Shown here: in pieces, positions 20,439 to 23,361 of the stretch | How the letters are laid out: each line of letters begins with the position of its first letter | How positions within the stretch are numbered: position 1 is the stretch's first letter | Assembly (NCBI GenBank): GCA_900314365.1 | Contig: OMVH01000247.1 | Coordinates: forward strand, 1-23,361 | DNA length: 23,361 bases | Reading direction: 5' to 3' | DNA from: an uncultured Prevotella sp. | GTDB taxonomy: Bacteria > Bacteroidota > Bacteroidia > Bacteroidales > Bacteroidaceae | The notes under the pieces: model-generated | Database searches by the model: none | What the model saw: the letters and a program-made list of their open reading frames with translations, nothing else | Told to the model about the DNA's origin: nothing | Translations under genes and position numbers: made by a program

Positions 20439-23053
20439 AACTGACTGGGGAATATTACAACAACTTAGGCCAATTAATCAGCGTTGAGCTCTCCAATGGT
20501 GACACCACCACGGCAGACACCACCTTTGGCAGTGCTGAGTTCGGCCTTGCAGAAGACCCTATCGAAATAGAGACAGCTGTCAACGATACCTTCGATGTGT
20601 TCGTCAAGAGCTCTGCCACTATTACCATAGTCACCCGAAACTTTACCTCTGATTTCTTCTCGAAGAATGCAAGGGACGTATCAGCAAAGATAAGCCGTGA
20701 CGGAGTGGTGGTCTTTTCGGGCTATGTGGAGCCCATGTCATTCTCACAAGACTTTATCTCCATATATGATGATCTGGAACTCAACTGTCTGGACTATCTC
20801 TCAACATTGGAGAGCTACAACTACAAGGGCATCGGCACTACTACAACCTACGAGACGGTCAAGGCATCAGCCCAGCAAAGGACATTTGCGGACATCATCA
20901 AGGAGATATTGGGCACTGTTAGCGTCTATTATGACCAGTCCAAATCATACTCGACAAAGGCAGAGAGCGTCGGTATATTTACAAAGACATCCATTTCAGA
21001 CCTCCTATTCTTGGGTGATTCAGAAGATGATGTATGGACACAAGAAGAGGTCCTGGAATCCATTCTGAAGTACTTCGACCTCCATATCATACAAATTGGT
21101 GACGATTTCTATATCTTCTCATGGGCAACCGTCAAGGCATCTGCTGACAGCATAGAGTTCGTGGGTATCTTCGACGGCACGACTAAGACGATAACGAGAA
21201 AGACCACCTCCATCACCTCAGACATGGCGTCAGACGACGAAGCCTCCATCACAATGGGTGACATCTACAATCAGATAAAGGTAAAGTGTGATTTGCAAGC
21301 CATTGATGATGTGATAGACCCACCACTCCAAGAAGATTCTCTCACATCGCCATATTCGGGTAAACAGCTTTATATGAGGGAGTATTGGTCAGACGGTAAC
21401 GGACGAGCTGCCATCTACGCCTTCTCTGACCTCCTTAGAGGTCAGAGCAACGACTATGAGGCTGCAGGTACGACTGATTGGTATATCCACGCCAAGAACA
21501 ACTCCAAATGGACGTTTGGAACGGCAGGGAGTGACATAATCAGTCAGCTTTGCAGCACTGGCACCAACCAGCAGACACTTGCAAACTGGATGAGCAAGAA
21601 CATCGGAGCCGCCATTATCAGCTTTGGTAGCGTGAAGAAACAGCTCTCGAAGAATGACAACTCTCCCACCTCAAAGGTCAGCATGACCGACTATCTTGTG
21701 ATTTCCGTCAACGGCAACGGCAAGGATGATACGTCAGACACCGACACCATCTCACAGCCAACTGTGGATGCTATCAAGGCAGCAATACCAGTGGCCACCT
21801 ATAACGGCAATGTGTCCGGCGGCAACTTCTCCCCTACCGATGAGAAAACTATTAATTATATCGTCATCAGCGGCAACGTGGTTTTGAACCCGATTATGGG
21901 GATGACAGCTCCTTACAGCTCAGTCAAAAGCTTAGACCATTCGGGCATGGTAAATAGCTACTTCCATAAGACGGTTCCTTCAAGAAATAACGATGACGGA
22001 AGGTACTATACCCAGGAATATTTCAAGGCCACCAAACCGAGCGATACAGCCACGGAGGACACCGATAACACACAAGGTCTTGTGCCATATACCGGTGAAG
22101 GCCCGCAACTCTACGAGTTCAAGTATTCCGCCATCGGTGACAGCACTGACACCGTTTCAAAGATTGCTGTGCTGCAGTGTATGCTGATTATCGGTGATAA
22201 GTGCGTAGTGGAGACGGGAACAGAGGGCCAGACATCAGACTTTACTTGGCAGACATACAAGGAGCGGTCAGCATGTGCCTCTGATGATGAGTACTACCAG
22301 CAATCCTTCACGATAGGCTTCGACCCTAAAATTGGTGACAAGCTGATAGGCACAGAGTTCCCCATCCAAAACAACATCGACTACACCATGGGGCTGGATG
22401 AGGAAGGTATCGCCATACCCATTAAGATGAGTGATCATATATCAGGCAAGGTGCAGTTCGTCATCCTTGGCCCGGTGAATACCCGTTGGTCAGACATCAG
22501 CCGACGTCACCCCTCATTTTGGAGGCATACCAAGTGGACTACTGGCAGTGCTCTGTTACTCGCCCATACATCCTCCATCATGTTAAGAGACTTCGAGATT
22601 AAGGTAGTATCAGACAACGGCGGCAACTCCAACAATGATGATAATGATATAGTCTATGCCTCAGACACAGACGAGACCTTTGTAAACAAGAAGGAAGAGG
22701 AGTTCAAAATCAACTCAGCCTTAACGACCGATGAGTGCACGGAGCTTGGCACCAAGAGCCAAATCAGTCTCTCAACACCGTTTTCGACAGAGACCAAAAA
22801 CGGCATCCTCTCACTCACCGATTTGGTAAGGAAAGAGACAGCTAAGCCGGAACAGCTGTATGTTGACGCTTATTACAAAGAATGGCATCAGCCAAGGGCA
22901 GAGCTCCAATTAAGTGTATTCGACAAGGTTATAACCTTCTTCGACAAGTACGAGCATCCTGCATTGCCGGGTAAAGTGTTTTACACTACCTCCATCACCC
23001 GTCACGCCAACGACGGAGATGCTGAGATTAACATAAGAGAAAAAGATGATTAA
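20435..23053 (+). CDS. Distal tail / baseplate hub protein (Dit- or Tal-like)
   Basis: The 872-residue protein starts MKLTGEYYNNLGQLISVELS, followed by FGLAEDPIEIETAVNDTFDV, FVKSSATITIVTRNFTSDFF and RDGVVVFSGYVEPMSFSQDF. This is a beta-rich opening seen in Bacteroidota phage proteins immediately downstream of tape measure. The middle has VDFYIF-type strands and Thr/Asp-rich loops, and the end includes FYTTSITRHANDGDAEINIR. It probably forms the tail tip and contacts the host or supports the fibres. I cannot separate Dit from Tal roles by eye. The ATGA overlap with the tape measure fits coupled translation. Confidence 0.65.
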   Translation: MKLTGEYYNNLGQLISVELSNGDTTTADTTFGSAEFGLAEDPIEIETAVNDTFDVFVKSSATITIVTRNFTSDFFSKNARDVSAKISRDGVVVFSGYVEPMSFSQDFISIYDDLELNCLDYLSTLESYNYKGIGTTTTYETVKASAQQRTFADIIKEILGTVSVYYDQSKSYSTKAESVGIFTKTSISDLLFLGDSEDDVWTQEEVLESILKYFDLHIIQIGDDFYIFSWATVKASADSIEFVGIFDGTTKTITRKTTSITSDMASDDEASITMGDIYNQIKVKCDLQAIDDVIDPPLQEDSLTSPYSGKQLYMREYWSDGNGRAAIYAFSDLLRGQSNDYEAAGTTDWYIHAKNNSKWTFGTAGSDIISQLCSTGTNQQTLANWMSKNIGAAIISFGSVKKQLSKNDNSPTSKVSMTDYLVISVNGNGKDDTSDTDTISQPTVDAIKAAIPVATYNGNVSGGNFSPTDEKTINYIVISGNVVLNPIMGMTAPYSSVKSLDHSGMVNSYFHKTVPSRNNDDGRYYTQEYFKATKPSDTATEDTDNTQGLVPYTGEGPQLYEFKYSAIGDSTDTVSKIAVLQCMLIIGDKCVVETGTEGQTSDFTWQTYKERSACASDDEYYQQSFTIGFDPKIGDKLIGTEFPIQNNIDYTMGLDEEGIAIPIKMSDHISGKVQFVILGPVNTRWSDISRRHPSFWRHTKWTTGSALLLAHTSSIMLRDFEIKVVSDNGGNSNNDDNDIVYASDTDETFVNKKEEEFKINSALTTDECTELGTKSQISLSTPFSTETKNGILSLTDLVRKETAKPEQLYVDAYYKEWHQPRAELQLSVFDKVITFFDKYEHPALPGKVFYTTSITRHANDGDAEINIREKDD

Positions 23054-23361
23054 CGTCAGACTGTATAAGACTCCAAAGAAGGAAGGGCTGACATCATCAG
23101 TCGTAGGGGCTACGGTGGTGAATGTGCAAAAGTCGGCTGAGGCTGTCAAGGCTGGATATGCCACAAAAGCAGGTAAGGCTGACGTTGCAGACAGCGCATC
23201 GTATGCGAATAATGCAGGGCAAGCTTCACGGGCTAACTATGCAGACAAGGCAAGAGAGCTGGACGAAAATGCCACCGCATTATCTAAGTATTTAAGGAAG
23301 GACACCGACGACACTGCCTCCGGGCTGATAACGTTGCTGAAAGGACTGGCTGTCGGGGGCG
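23046..23361 (+). CDS. Partial CDS, probable tail fibre N-terminus
   Basis: An ATG at 23046, overlapping the end of the previous gene by 8 bases, opens a frame that continues past the window edge (105 full codons visible). It begins MINVRLYKTPKKEGLTSSVV. It then has an Ala-rich stretch with short periodicity (YATKAG, KADVAD, SASYANNAG, QASRANYADKA), and ends SKYLRKDTDDTASGLITLLKGLAV. The periodic A-rich segment followed by a 'sKyLrkD-DDta-GlitllkG' phrase is characteristic of trimeric tail-fibre shafts in Bacteroidota phages. Receptor-binding parts lie outside the window. Confidence 0.75.
   Translation, partial: MINVRLYKTPKKEGLTSSVVGATVVNVQKSAEAVKAGYATKAGKADVADSASYANNAGQASRANYADKARELDENATALSKYLRKDTDDTASGLITLLKGLAVGG

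Overview
The window reads as the interior of a temperate, tailed (HK97-type, probably siphovirus) bacteriophage of a Bacteroidota host such as Bacteroides, Prevotella or a relative. The host call rests on four promoters that fit the Bacteroidota pattern (TTTG or TTG, 19-20 nt, TAnnTTTG), on weak or absent Shine-Dalgarno sequences, and on a tyrosine integrase with the Tyr-x-x-Arg box common in that phylum. No rRNA, CRISPR array, insertion sequence or host housekeeping gene is visible. Both ends cut through a gene.

Layout. (1) 1-4774, minus strand: a tightly packed early operon, read right to left. It starts with an antirepressor-like fragment and two unknown small proteins. These are followed by an excisionase-like HTH protein, a tiny membrane protein, a recombination pair (putative annealing protein plus YqaJ-type exonuclease) and a VRR-NUC nuclease. 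Then come a replication initiator-like protein, a DnaC-type helicase loader, several very small genes, and the start of a MazG-like protein cut by the window edge. Most junctions are start/stop overlaps, and several genes are shorter than 60 codons. (2) 4775-5170: a lysogeny switch. A leftward early promoter lies back-to-back with a probable repressor promoter, with 17-bp operator-like palindromes in both, and a second strong rightward promoter drives a hairpin-ended short transcript. (3) 5171-7709, plus strand: a LexA/cI-type repressor, a tail-anchored protein, an attachment site made of the 3' part of a tRNA-Arg(UCU) gene, and the integrase. (4) 7710-8145: no gene, but an alternating CG/CA tract, a TA tract and eleven GTGTTCCAA-type repeats spaced about one helical turn apart. 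(5) 8146-23361, plus strand: the late operon, in the usual HK97 order: HNH endonuclease, PLD-like protein, terminase small and large subunits, portal, protease, capsid, connectors, tail tube, tail assembly chaperone with a -1 frameshift site, tape measure, distal tail protein, and the start of a tail fibre.

How it works together (inference from family knowledge). The repressor would hold the leftward promoter shut through the operator in its spacer, and DNA damage would trigger self-cleavage. The early operon then supplies recombination, excision and replication functions. The attachment site lies inside the phage gene order rather than at a junction with host DNA, so the sequence represents the excised, circular or virion form, or a permuted assembly, rather than an integrated prophage with flanks.

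Most unusual items: the phased repeat array, the operator/promoter layout with an embedded small RNA candidate, the clear -1 slip site at 17472-17480, the truncated early genes, the PLD-like protein in the packaging cluster, and a tail-anchored protein next to the repressor.
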